Shown: positions 10,536-19,115, counted from the stretch's first letter. The stretch: DNA of 64,000 nucleotides from Bacteroidota bacterium (GCA_021831685.1 JAKBMG010000126.1:1-64000); one strand, 5' to 3'. Notes: a model not told the origin generated them from the sequence alone. Numbers and translations: made by a program.

Positions 10536-10547
10536 AGAAACAAAAAT

Positions 10548-10563
10548 CGCCCTCAAGAGGGCG
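10548..10563 (-). terminator. Hairpin with T-run directly upstream of rimP
   Basis: Perfect palindrome CGCCCTC-aa-GAGGGCG; on the minus strand it is followed by ATTTTTG and then the rimP ATG. It may terminate transcripts from the upstream LapA-like gene, or act as an attenuator in the leader of the nusA operon. The sequence shows the structure; the role is inference. Confidence 0.6.
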
Positions 10564-10696
10564 AAAAAGTTGATCAAACTTAATACTATTTACGCCAATA
10601 AGCAAGAAGTCACAATTAAGAAAATCTTCAAATAATAAAGAAATCGTTTCAGTAAGTTCGGCTAACCTCGTAGTATATTAAGTTCATTTTAGAAAA

Positions 10697-10930
10697 TTAT
10701 TGTACCGGCGCGTTAGTTTCATTTGAAATTTTCTTCTTTGGTGAGCCGAAGATTGCCGAAACTATAAATCCCAGAATTATTCCGATGAAAAAAGAAATAG
10801 ACATTAAAACAATTGTAGACATTTGGAATTTCCATAAGAAAACGCTCACGTCAATCATATCGGTGTTTTGGGATACGAATACCGTGAAGAGAATTACAAG
10901 GATCATCACGATTACAATTTTTGCTCTCAT
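10697..10930 (-). CDS. LapA-family (DUF1049) small membrane protein
   Basis: A 77-residue inner-membrane protein with two hydrophobic segments (about 4-22 and 38-62) separated by a short loop, the layout of the LapA/lipopolysaccharide-assembly protein A domain family. The VFVSQNTDMIDVSVFLWKF stretch between them matches the family pattern of an Asn near the end of helix one followed by a beta-like segment. In enterobacteria LapA works with LapB in LPS synthesis control; no LapB partner is visible here. RBS AGAGGT precedes the ATG. It may be transcribed with the rhodanese gene upstream. Confidence 0.75.
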   Translation of the reverse strand: MRAKIVIVMILVILFTVFVSQNTDMIDVSVFLWKFQMSTIVLMSISFFIGIILGFIVSAIFGSPKKKISNETNAPVQ

Positions 10931-10967
10931 ACTTACCTCTTTTCTTTACAAATGGATTTAATTAATG

Positions 10968-11492
10968 TTACTTTGTTACAGGATATCCTTTCTCTTTCCA
11001 ATCCTGGGAAAAATCATTCGGAAGATATAAGGCTTTTACATTTGTATAACCTAAATCAACAAGAGTTTTATAAGCTGGTCGGATATTTGGGCAATCGTTC
11101 CATGGACAGCAGCCACAGTAGATAACAATCTCCTTATTCTTAGGCAGGGATTTTACTGCATTCTTAATCATGCCAATTCCTTCTTTAGATGAAGCAGCTC
11201 CCGCATATTTTGCGCCGGTTATATGACCCTGGCTATATAAAAAACTAAATCCAACCTGAAGTACCAATGGTTTAGTGAATTTAGAGCGTTTCAACTCACT
11301 TGCCAGGGCACTTGCGGTGATTGTTTGTTTAACACTTAATTGGTCTGATATTTTTGAAGTCTTTGCTTTACCGGATTTCTCTGAAGATTTTTTTGTCTGT
11401 GCATTAACTGTAACAACAGACAAAAATAAAATAGTTAATAGAAAAGAAACCATTATTCTTCTATTTGTGCTGATGTTTTTTCCTAATAACAT
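10968..11492 (-). CDS. Secreted rhodanese-like domain protein
   Basis: A 174-residue exported protein: signal peptide (hydrophobic stretch LLTILFLSVVTVNAQ ending near residue 32, with an AQ cleavage-type site), a Lys/Ser-rich spacer, then one rhodanese fold (about 58-170) with VLQVGFSFLYSQGHITGAKY and the active-site loop region IVIYCGCCPWNDCPNI. The loop is unusual: canonical rhodaneses have C-R-x-G-x-R, whereas this one has four cysteines. It could carry sulfur or bind metal. The ATG at 11492 or the next one, 13 codons in, could be the start; both keep the signal peptide. Confidence 0.8.
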   Translation of the reverse strand: MLLGKNISTNRRIMVSFLLTILFLSVVTVNAQTKKSSEKSGKAKTSKISDQLSVKQTITASALASELKRSKFTKPLVLQVGFSFLYSQGHITGAKYAGAASSKEGIGMIKNAVKSLPKNKEIVIYCGCCPWNDCPNIRPAYKTLVDLGYTNVKALYLPNDFSQDWKEKGYPVTK

Positions 11493-11572
11493 TTTTGAGC
11501 CTCACATAGTTGTTAAGTTATATTTCTAAATTAATTTCACCTAAAGTCACATACAATGCACTATTTTCATCT

Positions 11573-13195
11573 TCAATATTCGGAAAAGTTGACAGCTTCT
11601 TTACTTTCTTTCGTGAATGAAAGAAGGAACAACATTACTGCAAGAATTAAATAAGCAGAGGAAAATTGATACGGAATTTGTCTTATGAAATCCTGAAGCT
11701 GCCATGGGAAATACATATTACCTTCGGGAATAGCGGAATGAATAACTCCAAAGAAAGTAAGCACCGCCATTATGCCGAGATAAACAGAAGCTTGTTTTAA
11801 TTTTCGGTCAATCAGCTTTGCGACAAATGCTCCCCAAAGCATAGCTGTTAATATAAATCCGTTTCCTAAGGCAACCACAACAAGGGTTTCCGGTAAGACT
11901 TTCCCGGGCAAAGTAAGCAATTGATTAAATTTATCGATAGGAATTACATCCGGGTTACTTAGCTTAATCTGAAGCATTCGGGCAATGTTTGGAAATAAGG
12001 AAAACGCTACCGCTGTCATGTGGTGAGGGGGACAAGCCTTGAAAGCCTGCACAGTAATGTCGAGGGCGACAAAAATTAATATGGGTGCTAATACAGCGCG
12101 CGGGATAAGTTCCACAAAGAATGATACGTAGCCTAAGATTCCTCCAAGACCTATAAACAGACCGGTAAGGACAGTATAACCGGCACGGCTTCCCATGGCT
12201 TTGTAAGCAGGCTGTCCGATATAGGGAGTGGTTTGTGCAACACCTCCGCATAAGCCGGCTATTAATGTAGCAACTGCTTCAGTTAACAAAATATGTTTTG
12301 TATTGTAATCATCGCCGGCAACACGAGCGCTTTCAGTAACATTTATTCCGCCGACAATTGTTAAAATTGCAAATGGTAAGGCAATCGGAATGTATTTTAA
12401 GGCTTGAATAAAGCCATGGACAAAACCAAGTGTGGGTAAGGGTACTCCGTAATGAAGCTGCATTGCGGGGGGAGTAAAACTTCCGCCTACCAATCCCATT
12501 GGTGCAAGGATATAATAAAGCACAGTGCCTATCAGAACTGCAGCTAGTACACCCGGGAATTTTTTGGGTAAATTTATTTTTGCTACTAATGTATACAGGA
12601 TTAGTCCAAGTGAGATCATTCCGATTACGGGTAGACCAAAGACATCTAGTAAGGGGATGAAACCAATTAGTAAAAGACCGATGCCTGCAAGGCTTCCAAG
12701 CAAACCTGCCTGGGGGACAATTTTTTGGATCCATCCGCCGATAAAGGAAAAGATTACCTTTACAATGCCTATAATCATCATCGTTGCCATGCCTATATAC
12801 CAGGTCATCATTGCAGCATCGTTCACAGCCATTCCCTGACTTTTTAGATAAATAAACGAGGGGCCGAGAACCGTTAGAGCAATTCCAATCGTCGAGGGAG
12901 TATCTAATCCAAGGGGCATTGCCGTAACATTGGGATTATTCGTTTTCTTTGCTAAGCGAAACGCCATATACGTATAAACTAGATCGCCGAAGAGAACTCC
13001 GAACGCTGTTCCGGGAAACATTTTCCCGTAGACTATTTCGGCTGGATATTTAAACACGAAGATTAGAATTCCGGCAAGGAAAGAAAGGACGGTTAGGTTA
13101 TCAACCATTAAGCCGAAGAACCCATTTATGTCACCGGCTACAAACCAACGATACTTTGAACCGGATTGAGCTGCAGGTTCACGAGTTTGTTTCAT
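11573..13195 (-). CDS. NCS2-type nucleobase/anion permease
   Basis: Polytopic inner-membrane transporter of 540 residues with about a dozen hydrophobic segments. The N-terminal DINGFFGLMVDNLTVLSFL, the TAMPLGLDTPSTIGIALTV segment and ETAVATLIAGL-like ...CGGVAQTTPYIGQPAYKAMG motif resemble the NCS2 / AzgA-like branch of xanthine-uracil permeases. Substrate cannot be told from sequence. RBS AAGGAG precedes the ATG. It appears monocistronic: 44 bases end-to-start separate its stop from the palindrome-free 3' region before the rhodanese gene start at 11492, and upstream lies a 740-base repeat-rich gap. Confidence 0.8.
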   Translation of the reverse strand: MKQTREPAAQSGSKYRWFVAGDINGFFGLMVDNLTVLSFLAGILIFVFKYPAEIVYGKMFPGTAFGVLFGDLVYTYMAFRLAKKTNNPNVTAMPLGLDTPSTIGIALTVLGPSFIYLKSQGMAVNDAAMMTWYIGMATMMIIGIVKVIFSFIGGWIQKIVPQAGLLGSLAGIGLLLIGFIPLLDVFGLPVIGMISLGLILYTLVAKINLPKKFPGVLAAVLIGTVLYYILAPMGLVGGSFTPPAMQLHYGVPLPTLGFVHGFIQALKYIPIALPFAILTIVGGINVTESARVAGDDYNTKHILLTEAVATLIAGLCGGVAQTTPYIGQPAYKAMGSRAGYTVLTGLFIGLGGILGYVSFFVELIPRAVLAPILIFVALDITVQAFKACPPHHMTAVAFSLFPNIARMLQIKLSNPDVIPIDKFNQLLTLPGKVLPETLVVVALGNGFILTAMLWGAFVAKLIDRKLKQASVYLGIMAVLTFFGVIHSAIPEGNMYFPWQLQDFIRQIPYQFSSAYLILAVMLFLLSFTKESKEAVNFSEY

Positions 13196-13387
13196 TAAGG
13201 CTCCTTTATATATTATTCACAATTACAGCACAAGAAATAAACAAAACCTTTTTCAAAAATAATGTATAAAATTGAAAGTGCAATGATTACGCAGCCGAAA
13301 TTATTTATGGCGAAGCGGAGTATAAAAAGGTAAATAAAAATGGTATTGGAAAGAGAGAAGCAGGATTCGAAATGACATGGGCTGGGG

Positions 13388-13600
13388 TGTCATATCGAAG
13401 GAGTCCCCGACTGAGATATCTCATGCTCAATTCGTACATCTGTGCTATACTGGGGATTTCTCACCGGCTAAAGCCGGATTCGAAATGACAACTTTATTCA
13501 TTAGATTTCTCACCGCAAACGGGGCAGGCAAGCTCTTTCGAAATGATAATTTTATTCATGGGATTTCTCCTCCCTTCGGTCGTCGAAATGACAAGGGGAA
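13388..13600. repeat. Palindromic TTCGAAATGACA repeat cluster
   Basis: The gap 13196-13939 has no supportable gene. Its core is a composite element (13388-13490) that begins TGTCATATCGAAGGAGTC and ends TTCGAAATGACA, so its ends are near-inverted copies. Two further partial units follow, each starting with a GGATTTCTC-like stretch and ending TTCGAAATGATA or TCGAAATGACA (to about 13600). The same composite element, with the same internal GAGATATC and GCTATAC words, occurs at 50150-50267. A short tandem of TTCAGAGTGCA lies near 13718-13742. The plus-strand frame 13377-13661 merely reads through these repeats. Confidence 0.75.
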
Positions 13601-13939
13601 TAAAGGAAAAAGAATATGGAGTATGGAATTGTTCTGTACAAACAGGGCAAGCACCGACTGAAGCTAGATTATATATGTAGGGGTCTGTTGGCTATATGAA
13701 GGTGTGTTGGAGTGTATTCAGAGTGCATTCAGAGTGCATTCAAAAAAATTTCAGGGTGTTTATTTGGATTTGTATTCCCTTTTAGGTTTCTATAGCATGA
13801 TTGGCTCCCGTCACCAATAAAATTACATGGAGCTGTTAAAAGGGACTAAAGCTTGCTTATAACAAATGTATAAAATGAAAATAAGGGAAGCAAGAATAAA
13901 ATATTATGGCAATTAAATAATCTACCGGAGAAAAATATT

Positions 13940-14806
13940 TTAACTTTTACCATTTAGATAATTATAAACGGCGGAAAAATCTTCTTCACCAAGTCCTGAT
14001 TCTTTAGCAAGGTTAAAAACTTTTTCGGCGCTGATTGTCAATGGCAAAGTCAGATTATTTTCTTGGGCGGAAGTTAACGCCAGTCGCAAATCTTTAAGCA
14101 TCCATTGAAGCGGGAATTCCGTTTCAAAATTATTTTTCAGCAATTTATCTTTTTTTCCTGAAAGGAAAGGAGCTACGACCGGTCCTCCTAATATTATTTC
14201 CATTAATTGTTCTTTAGAAATTCCAAGCGATTCACCCAAAAGCAATCCTTCTGAAAAAGCAACCATCGCTTGCCCAAGCAAAAGATTTATTACCATCTTC
14301 ATTGATGTTCCTTTTCCGTTCTCGCCGAGGTACAGTATCTTTTTTCCCATAGCTTCAAAAAGGGGACGGCAATATTCTACATCATTTTTTTCACCACCGA
14401 TAAAAAAAGTAAGTTCGCCTTTTTCTGCAGGAAGAATAGTGCCAGAGACGGGCGCATCAAGAAAGCGGACTTCATTTTTCTTTGCTTCTTCAGCCATAGC
14501 TTTAGAAAAAGACGGGTTGACGGTAGAGCAATCAATCCAGACGGAACGCTTTTTAAGATGATTTAGAAATCCATTTTCACCGAGTGCCGTTTCTATAACT
14601 ACACCGGGTTCGGATAGCATTGTAATAACAACTTCCGCTTGCGATGCTAATTCGGAAATTGAATTAGAAAAGACTGCTCCATTGTCTATTAAGGATTTTG
14701 CTTTTTCCTTTGTCCGGTTGTAAACAAATAGCTGGTTTTCTTTGTGAAGTAAATTGTTTGCCATACGGCTTCCCATCAGGCCTAAACCTACAAATCCTAT
14801 TTTCAT
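13940..14806 (-). CDS. NAD(P)-dependent oxidoreductase, 3-hydroxyisobutyrate dehydrogenase family
   Basis: Cytosolic beta-hydroxyacid dehydrogenase, 288 residues. Rossmann start KIGFVGLGLMGSRMANNLL, substrate-binding motif DAPVSGTILPAEKGEL (family D-A-P-V-S-G), and the catalytic Lys in GKGTSMKMVINLLLG. The close resemblance to the GLYR/GHBDH subgroup suggests reduction of glyoxylate or succinic semialdehyde, but substrate is not proven. The frame opens with GTG at 14812, but the ATG at 14804-14806 has AGGAG six bases upstream, so I use it. It stands alone between repeat-rich gaps. Confidence 0.9.
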   Translation of the reverse strand: MKIGFVGLGLMGSRMANNLLHKENQLFVYNRTKEKAKSLIDNGAVFSNSISELASQAEVVITMLSEPGVVIETALGENGFLNHLKKRSVWIDCSTVNPSFSKAMAEEAKKNEVRFLDAPVSGTILPAEKGELTFFIGGEKNDVEYCRPLFEAMGKKILYLGENGKGTSMKMVINLLLGQAMVAFSEGLLLGESLGISKEQLMEIILGGPVVAPFLSGKKDKLLKNNFETEFPLQWMLKDLRLALTSAQENNLTLPLTISAEKVFNLAKESGLGEEDFSAVYNYLNGKS

Positions 14807-15101
14807 TTGCACTCCTTTGTTTTTATAATATAAAATTTATTCCATAACAAATCTAATAAACAATTGCAATTTTTAAACGGTATCGTTCAATTTTTAACCA
14901 GTGCCGGTCAATCATTTAATATTTAGACAGGTTATTGTGGCAGACATTTGGGAAAAGTTGAGTTTATAGCTTGTTTTGATGGATCAAATTGATAGCTGGC
15001 TTTTGGAATTTAATGGCACATATTTTTCTTTATTCTTTTAGCAAATTGAAATACAAAAGAGCTTCGGCTAAAGAAATTCAGCAAATAAAAGAGGTATATA
15101 A

Positions 15102-15224
15102 GTGATAGTATTATCGGACATGTTGGTCGTGATCTTATCAATCATAATTGTTATTTCGTTTCTTGTTGGAGGTATTCTCCTTTCAAAGGAAAAAGAAAAT
15201 ATTAGGGAAATAAAAAAATTGTAA
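15102..15224 (+). CDS. Small single-pass membrane protein ORF (40 aa)
   Basis: GTG-initiated frame with AGAGG seven bases upstream; an in-frame ATG lies at residue 7. The peptide has one hydrophobic helix (about residues 6-27, rich in Val/Ile/Leu with a Gly-Gly) followed by a strongly charged Lys/Glu tail, the shape of small inner-membrane proteins. I do not recognise a family. It ends 15 bases before rpiB, which is convergent. The good ribosome binding site and clean topology favour a real gene, but the length means chance cannot be excluded. Confidence 0.4.
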   Translation: MIVLSDMLVVILSIIIVISFLVGGILLSKEKENIREIKKL

Positions 15225-15238
15225 AAAATAATTCCTTG

Positions 15239-15682
15239 TTATTTATCCAGATCAATCAATTTATTCAAACGTCTTTTAAAACGTACTTCGTTAATGAACT
15301 GTGCATTAAGAAAAGAAGTAACCAGTTCCTTGGCAAGCTCATCACCTATAACCCTGGCACCGATGCAAATAATATTCATATCATCATGCTCTACTCCCTG
15401 GTGGGCAGAGTAAGTATCGTGGCAGATGCTGGCTCTAATTCCTTTGGTTTTATTCGCAGAAATACAAGCCCCAACACCGCTTCCGCAAATTAGAATTCCT
15501 CTTTCAGCTTTTCCCGCAGCAATAAACTTTGCAAGTTTATCGGCAAAATCGGGATAGTCATCTTCTTTGTCAAATACAAGATTACCGAGGTCAGAGACGT
15601 CATAATTATTTTCATTAAGCCATTTCAGTAAAATTTTTTTTAGTTCAAAGCCACCGTGGTCTGCTGCGATTGCAATTTTCAA
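15239..15682 (-). CDS. rpiB: Ribose 5-phosphate isomerase B
   Basis: Interconverts ribose 5-phosphate and ribulose 5-phosphate in the pentose phosphate pathway. 147 residues, standard RpiB/LacAB length. Motifs: AIAADHGGFELKKIL at the N-terminus, YPDFADKLAKFIAAG, the active-site GILICGSGVGACISANK (catalytic Cys), and the HDTYSAHQGVEHDDMNII histidine region. The start codon is TTG, with AAGGAA 6 bases upstream; no better start lies nearby. Confidence 0.96.
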   Translation of the reverse strand: MKIAIAADHGGFELKKILLKWLNENNYDVSDLGNLVFDKEDDYPDFADKLAKFIAAGKAERGILICGSGVGACISANKTKGIRASICHDTYSAHQGVEHDDMNIICIGARVIGDELAKELVTSFLNAQFINEVRFKRRLNKLIDLDK

Positions 15683-15718
15683 CTTATATTCCTTTAACTT
15701 ATTTTTTTGAATGGTGCA

Positions 15719-15742
15719 ATTTAAGTAAAATGTTAAATAATT
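15719..15742 (+). repeat. Left copy of 24-bp direct repeat
   Basis: Exact 24-base copy (begins ATTTAAGTAAAATG) of 16058-16081. The two copies bracket 315 bases that include two-hairpin repeat copy A, suggesting an insertion or excision unit. Confidence 0.85.
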
Positions 15743-15747
15743 AATCC

Positions 15748-15985
15748 ATCTCCGTCCAAAATAAAATTCAATATATCTATAGGGCTATTAAAACGTAGGG
15801 GGAGTAGTTTTCCCATTTTATATACGGCATTTGAGAAACCGATGAATCGGTTCAAAGGTTTTCTTTTCATCTCTTTTTCCCACGAATAAATTCGTGGGCT
15901 GCTATAATATATTTTAATTAATTTTCTACTAACTAAATATCCGCCCAAAATAAAATTCTAAATATCTTCACGATGGGACTAAAAT
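15748..15985 (+). repeat. Two-hairpin interspersed repeat, copy A (longest)
   Basis: Core: palindrome AACCGATGAATCGGTT (15837-15852), about 26 pyrimidine-rich bases, then CCCACGAATAAATTCGTGGG (15879-15898) and GCTGCTAT. This core recurs at four other sites in the window in the same orientation. Copy A is flanked on both sides by a second repeated module, beginning C(G/C)CCAAAATAAAATTC and running into an ATATATC...GG(G/A)CTA stretch (15751 and 15944). The element lies in the divergent gap between rpiB and marR. A minus-strand 71-codon frame across it is not a gene. Confidence 0.8.
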
Positions 15986-16057
15986 ATACCTATAGTACAT
16001 AATTTTTAGAAAAGTTCCATTTGAGATTAAATGTTTATAGAATGATGAAATTATGTG

Positions 16058-16081
16058 ATTTAAGTAAAATGTTAAATAATT
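16058..16081 (+). repeat. Right copy of 24-bp direct repeat
   Basis: Identical to 15719-15742; see that entry. It lies 118 bases before the marR start, so marR regulatory DNA may derive from the insertion boundary. TATAAT occurs twice between this copy and marR (16152, 16159). Confidence 0.85.
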
Positions 16082-16198
16082 CAATAATAATTCTTCAAAT
16101 CTTAAAAGTGAGGTTGATTCTTAGGTTGTTAAAAATTAGTTTTAAGAAGGTTATAATTTATAATGAGTAAAATTAATAGAAAACGGTAACAAAACATT

Positions 16199-16648
16199 AT
16201 GGGAACAAATTTCAAAGGTACCGAGAAGGAAGTCAAGGCTCTTGATGTTTACATTAAACTTATAAGGGCATCGGAATCATTAAGCAGTAGAATAAATTCT
16301 AAACTTGATAAGAAGGGTTTAACGATTAGCCAGTTCGCGGTATTGGATGTGTTATATAATTTAGGACCGCTTTCTCAAAAAGATTTGGGTAAGAAGATTT
16401 TGCGGAGCGGTGGGAATATTACAATGGTTATTGATAATCTTGAAAAGCAAAGTTTTGTTGAAAGAGAACGAAGCCAGGAGGATAGGAGATTTTTTATAAT
16501 TCATCTTACAAAAAAAGGGAAGAAATTTTTTGCAAAGATCTTCCCAATATTTTTAGATTCCGTCCTTAAAGAATTCGCAGTGCTAACCGACAAGGAGCAG
16601 GTTGAATTTCAGAGAATGTGTAAGTTAGTCGGCTTAAAAGAGAGATAA
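16199..16648 (+). CDS. MarR-family transcriptional regulator
   Basis: Dimeric winged-helix repressor of 149 residues. N-terminal dimerisation helix (about 10-35), winged helix about 40-105 with LTISQFAVLDVLY, LSQKDLGKKILRSGGNIT recognition helix region and the wing signature RSQEDRRFFIIHLTKKG, where the D-x-R of MarR wings is present. C-terminal dimerisation helices complete it. No divergent or downstream target gene is obvious: the neighbour rpiB starts 516 bases away across a repeat, and the downstream TPR gene is convergent. Autoregulation is likely from family habit only. No clear Shine-Dalgarno precedes the ATG. Confidence 0.9.
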   Translation: MGTNFKGTEKEVKALDVYIKLIRASESLSSRINSKLDKKGLTISQFAVLDVLYNLGPLSQKDLGKKILRSGGNITMVIDNLEKQSFVERERSQEDRRFFIIHLTKKGKKFFAKIFPIFLDSVLKEFAVLTDKEQVEFQRMCKLVGLKER

Positions 16649-16675
16649 TAACTTCAAGTAATTTTAAGGCTTAAT

Positions 16676-17470
16676 TTATTTATCTTTTATTTTTTCCAAA
16701 ATAGCCTTAGCGCTTATTAAAAGGCTATCATCATTTTCATCTTTTTTGGGGGAAGAAATAACCTTATTAAACATATCCCTTGCATCTACGTAATCATCTT
16801 TTCGCATGTAAGCATAACCAAGATCGAAATAGAACATTCTAAAATTTGGGTAGAGGTCGATAGCTTTTTTATAATCGGTAATAGCGACGTCAAGGTCTGC
16901 CCAGCCTAAACCCAATAATGAGCGGGCGGGTTTCCATTTCTTGCTTACCTCTGCGTTAGTTCTAGCTAAGATATAATAAGCAAGCGCCTGGACATAATTT
17001 CCGCCGTTACCTAAAGCAATAGCTTTATCGCAATCTGCTTTAACGGCATTAACAACACCACCGACAGAAAATATTCCCTTGAACAAAGCAATCTTTCCGT
17101 TAGCAATTGCCCGTCTGACATAAGTGATGGCTTCGGTAGGAGCAAGTTTAACCGATTGGTCGGCATAGTAATATGCCTTTTGAAAGACTGCTAACTGAGC
17201 ATCTTTAGCAGTACTCGAATTTTCGGGCATATGCTCGGCAATGTATACATAAGCACGACTGATCCTCCAATAAACTTCCCAATTTTTAGGGGAAATTTTA
17301 TCTGCTTCGAAAAATGTATCCAAAGCTTTTTGATTATCATATTTTACATCGAGATAATTATCCCCCTTGTTTAATAGATCCTGAACATTTTGTGCAACAA
17401 CGAATGGGGATAAAAAAACCGAAAGAGCTAAAAATGCAAGTACTGCTAAAGAAAACCTGGTTGTTTTCAT
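16676..17470 (-). CDS. Exported TPR-repeat protein
   Basis: 264 residues with a signal peptide (LAVLAFLALSVFLSPFVVAQ, cleavage near residue 26) followed by tetratricopeptide-like helical pairs, e.g. LNKGDNYLDVKYDNQKALDT and the late FRMFYFDLGYAYMRKDDYVD repeat. Such periplasmic TPR proteins act as scaffolds; the partner is unknown. A strong AAAGGAGG stands before the ATG. It ends the presumed ugd-upxY-HD operon, 16 bases after the exoribonuclease gene. The middle region (about 110-190) has conserved-looking Gly/Lys segments typical of a family seen in this phylum group, which I cannot name. Confidence 0.75.
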   Translation of the reverse strand: MKTTRFSLAVLAFLALSVFLSPFVVAQNVQDLLNKGDNYLDVKYDNQKALDTFFEADKISPKNWEVYWRISRAYVYIAEHMPENSSTAKDAQLAVFQKAYYYADQSVKLAPTEAITYVRRAIANGKIALFKGIFSVGGVVNAVKADCDKAIALGNGGNYVQALAYYILARTNAEVSKKWKPARSLLGLGWADLDVAITDYKKAIDLYPNFRMFYFDLGYAYMRKDDYVDARDMFNKVISSPKKDENDDSLLISAKAILEKIKDK

Positions 17471-17486
17471 GGAACCTCCTTTAGAA

Positions 17487-18482
17487 TTAATCGAAAAGTG
17501 ATTTATTTATTTCATCATCCTTATCCGGAGTTAAACTATGCTTAAATAAGTCTGTTGAAGCCAAATTAATAAATTTAGTCCATCCGCTTTCGGAATTTAC
17601 CTGTGATAAAATAGCGTTTTTATATGCATTTACTTTAGCGCTTAGCTCATCTGCTTGGTATAAAGTAATAGCTTCCAATGTTTTGGGAACAACAGGAGAA
17701 GCATATTCCAACCTTCCCTGATGGCTCAGTATAAGATGGAGCAAACATTCTTTAGTTTCTTCCGGAAAACCGGGAATTTTTTTTACTTCCTCGTTTATCA
17801 TCATCGCAGAAATTACAATATGTCCCAGCAATTTACCTTTGTCGGTATAATCAAAAGAACTGTTGAAGCTTAATTCCGCCGTCTTGCCAAAATCGTGCAT
17901 CATAGCGCCGGTAATTAATAAATCACGGTTAATTTCCGGATGGATATCACACATCAAATCACAAATTTTAATTATCTCTAAAGTATGCTCAATCAATCCG
18001 TGTAGATACGAATGATGCCATGATTTTCCCGCAGGCGCGGTAGAGAATTTTTTAAGATTTTCATCATCAAAGATTTGCTTTAGTAATTGCTTAAGGTAAG
18101 GTTCCTTAATTTTTTCAATCCGTTTTGTGAATTCGGAAATCATTACATTAAGGTTTCTTTTTGACCTCGGGAGGAAATCAATTGAAGATACCTCTTCAGA
18201 GGATGTTAATTTACGGATCGAGTTAAGTCTAATTTGTCGCGCACCCTGATAGTCTTCTATTACCCCAATTACTTTAGCAATATCTCCCGTAAAGATAGAT
18301 GAAGAGACTTCATCAAAGTTATCCCATATGTTTGCGTTAAGAGAGGCAGATTTATCGCCTAGTTCCAGGAATAGATAAGGTTTGTTTGATTTAGTTAAAC
18401 GTGATTCAATCTTTTTAACAAGAAGAAAGTGATCTACACGATCATTTTTATTTAAGGCGGATAAATCAGATTGGTTTAACAT
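17487..18482 (-). CDS. OB-fold/HD-domain 3'-5' exoribonuclease (YhaM-like)
   Basis: 331-residue cytosolic protein. An N-terminal OB-fold nucleic-acid-binding domain (about 15-90, with YLFLELGDKSASLNANIWD) precedes an HD phosphohydrolase domain (about 150-300) with WHHSYLHGLIEHTLEI, the diagnostic MMHDFGK and LILSHQG histidines. This architecture is that of B. subtilis YhaM/CbfI, a metal-dependent 3'-5' exonuclease. Metal-binding residues look intact. It lies between the antiterminator and the TPR gene with short spacing (72 and 16 bases), so it probably belongs to the ugd operon. Confidence 0.85.
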   Translation of the reverse strand: MLNQSDLSALNKNDRVDHFLLVKKIESRLTKSNKPYLFLELGDKSASLNANIWDNFDEVSSSIFTGDIAKVIGVIEDYQGARQIRLNSIRKLTSSEEVSSIDFLPRSKRNLNVMISEFTKRIEKIKEPYLKQLLKQIFDDENLKKFSTAPAGKSWHHSYLHGLIEHTLEIIKICDLMCDIHPEINRDLLITGAMMHDFGKTAELSFNSSFDYTDKGKLLGHIVISAMMINEEVKKIPGFPEETKECLLHLILSHQGRLEYASPVVPKTLEAITLYQADELSAKVNAYKNAILSQVNSESGWTKFINLASTDLFKHSLTPDKDDEINKSLFD

Positions 18483-18554
18483 TCACTACTTTCAATGAGT
18501 TTTACATTGTCAAGTTATAATATAAATTTTTCAATATCACCACTATTTTAACAG

Positions 18555-19082
18555 TCACTTGTTTTGTTCTTTAACAATTTCAATTGAACTATCTTTTGGA
18601 AGAAGCGCCACTATAGATCTATTCAGAAGATCTATCGACACTGCTATAGATTTTTCATTTCCTTTGTCTAAAATAGTTCCGATTACTCCTTCGAAGGGAC
18701 CATCTTTAATCAGCACTTTTTCACCGGGTATTAAACCCTCGTTTACGAAAAAATCCGATTGCCCATTTAAGAATAATCTTAAGTTATTCATTTGCCACTC
18801 AGGGATCTTAGCGGGTCTGCCTAAGTCAAAAATGCAGCGTACAACGGACTCTTGTTCAAGCGAAATCATTCTTTCCCGTTCGTCGGCGAAAATGAAAATA
18901 TAACCGCGAAGTAATGGTTCGGTAATTTTCTTTTTCCTATCACTCCATTGCCGCACCCTTGTAATAGACGGAAGATAATACTCAACGCCCACCGAGTGAA
19001 TTTCTTCGGCTGCCTTAAATTCACTTCTTGACTTCGTATATAGAGCAAACCAGGATTTATCATTTGAAGTAATTATGCTCAT
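18555..19082 (-). CDS. UpxY/RfaH-type specialised NusG antiterminator
   Basis: Paralogue of NusG, 175 residues. The NGN domain starts KSWFALYTKSRSEFKAAEEI and continues with the YLPSITRVRQWSDRKKKI and PLLRGYIFIF segments; the C-terminal KOW domain has PGEKVLIKDGPFEGVIGTIL. Members of this group enable polymerase to read through long polysaccharide operons in Bacteroidota. Here it follows ugd by 33 bases, so an envelope polysaccharide role is likely, yet no glycosyltransferase genes follow; the target operon is presumably elsewhere. RBS GGAGA precedes the ATG. Confidence 0.88.
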   Translation of the reverse strand: MSIITSNDKSWFALYTKSRSEFKAAEEIHSVGVEYYLPSITRVRQWSDRKKKITEPLLRGYIFIFADERERMISLEQESVVRCIFDLGRPAKIPEWQMNNLRLFLNGQSDFFVNEGLIPGEKVLIKDGPFEGVIGTILDKGNEKSIAVSIDLLNRSIVALLPKDSSIEIVKEQNK

Positions 19083-19115
19083 AAATTTCTCCGATTTTTT
19101 TGATGATCAGCAATG

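Noticed and set aside
11964-12734. Minus-strand ORFs of 95 and 133 codons inside the permease gene
   Set aside because: Shadow frames of a well-supported permease coding sequence with His/Cys/Arg-rich noise composition.
13377-13661. 94-codon plus-strand ORF
   Set aside because: It consists of translated TTCGAAATGACA-type repeats with no domain and no ribosome binding site.
13718-13742. Short tandem TTCAGAGTGCA as a CRISPR or regulator site
   Set aside because: Only two to three directly adjoining units with no spacers; simple slippage is enough to explain it.
15733-15948. 71-codon minus-strand ORF
   Set aside because: It reads across two-hairpin repeat copy A; the same DNA in other copies is interrupted by stops or differing frames.
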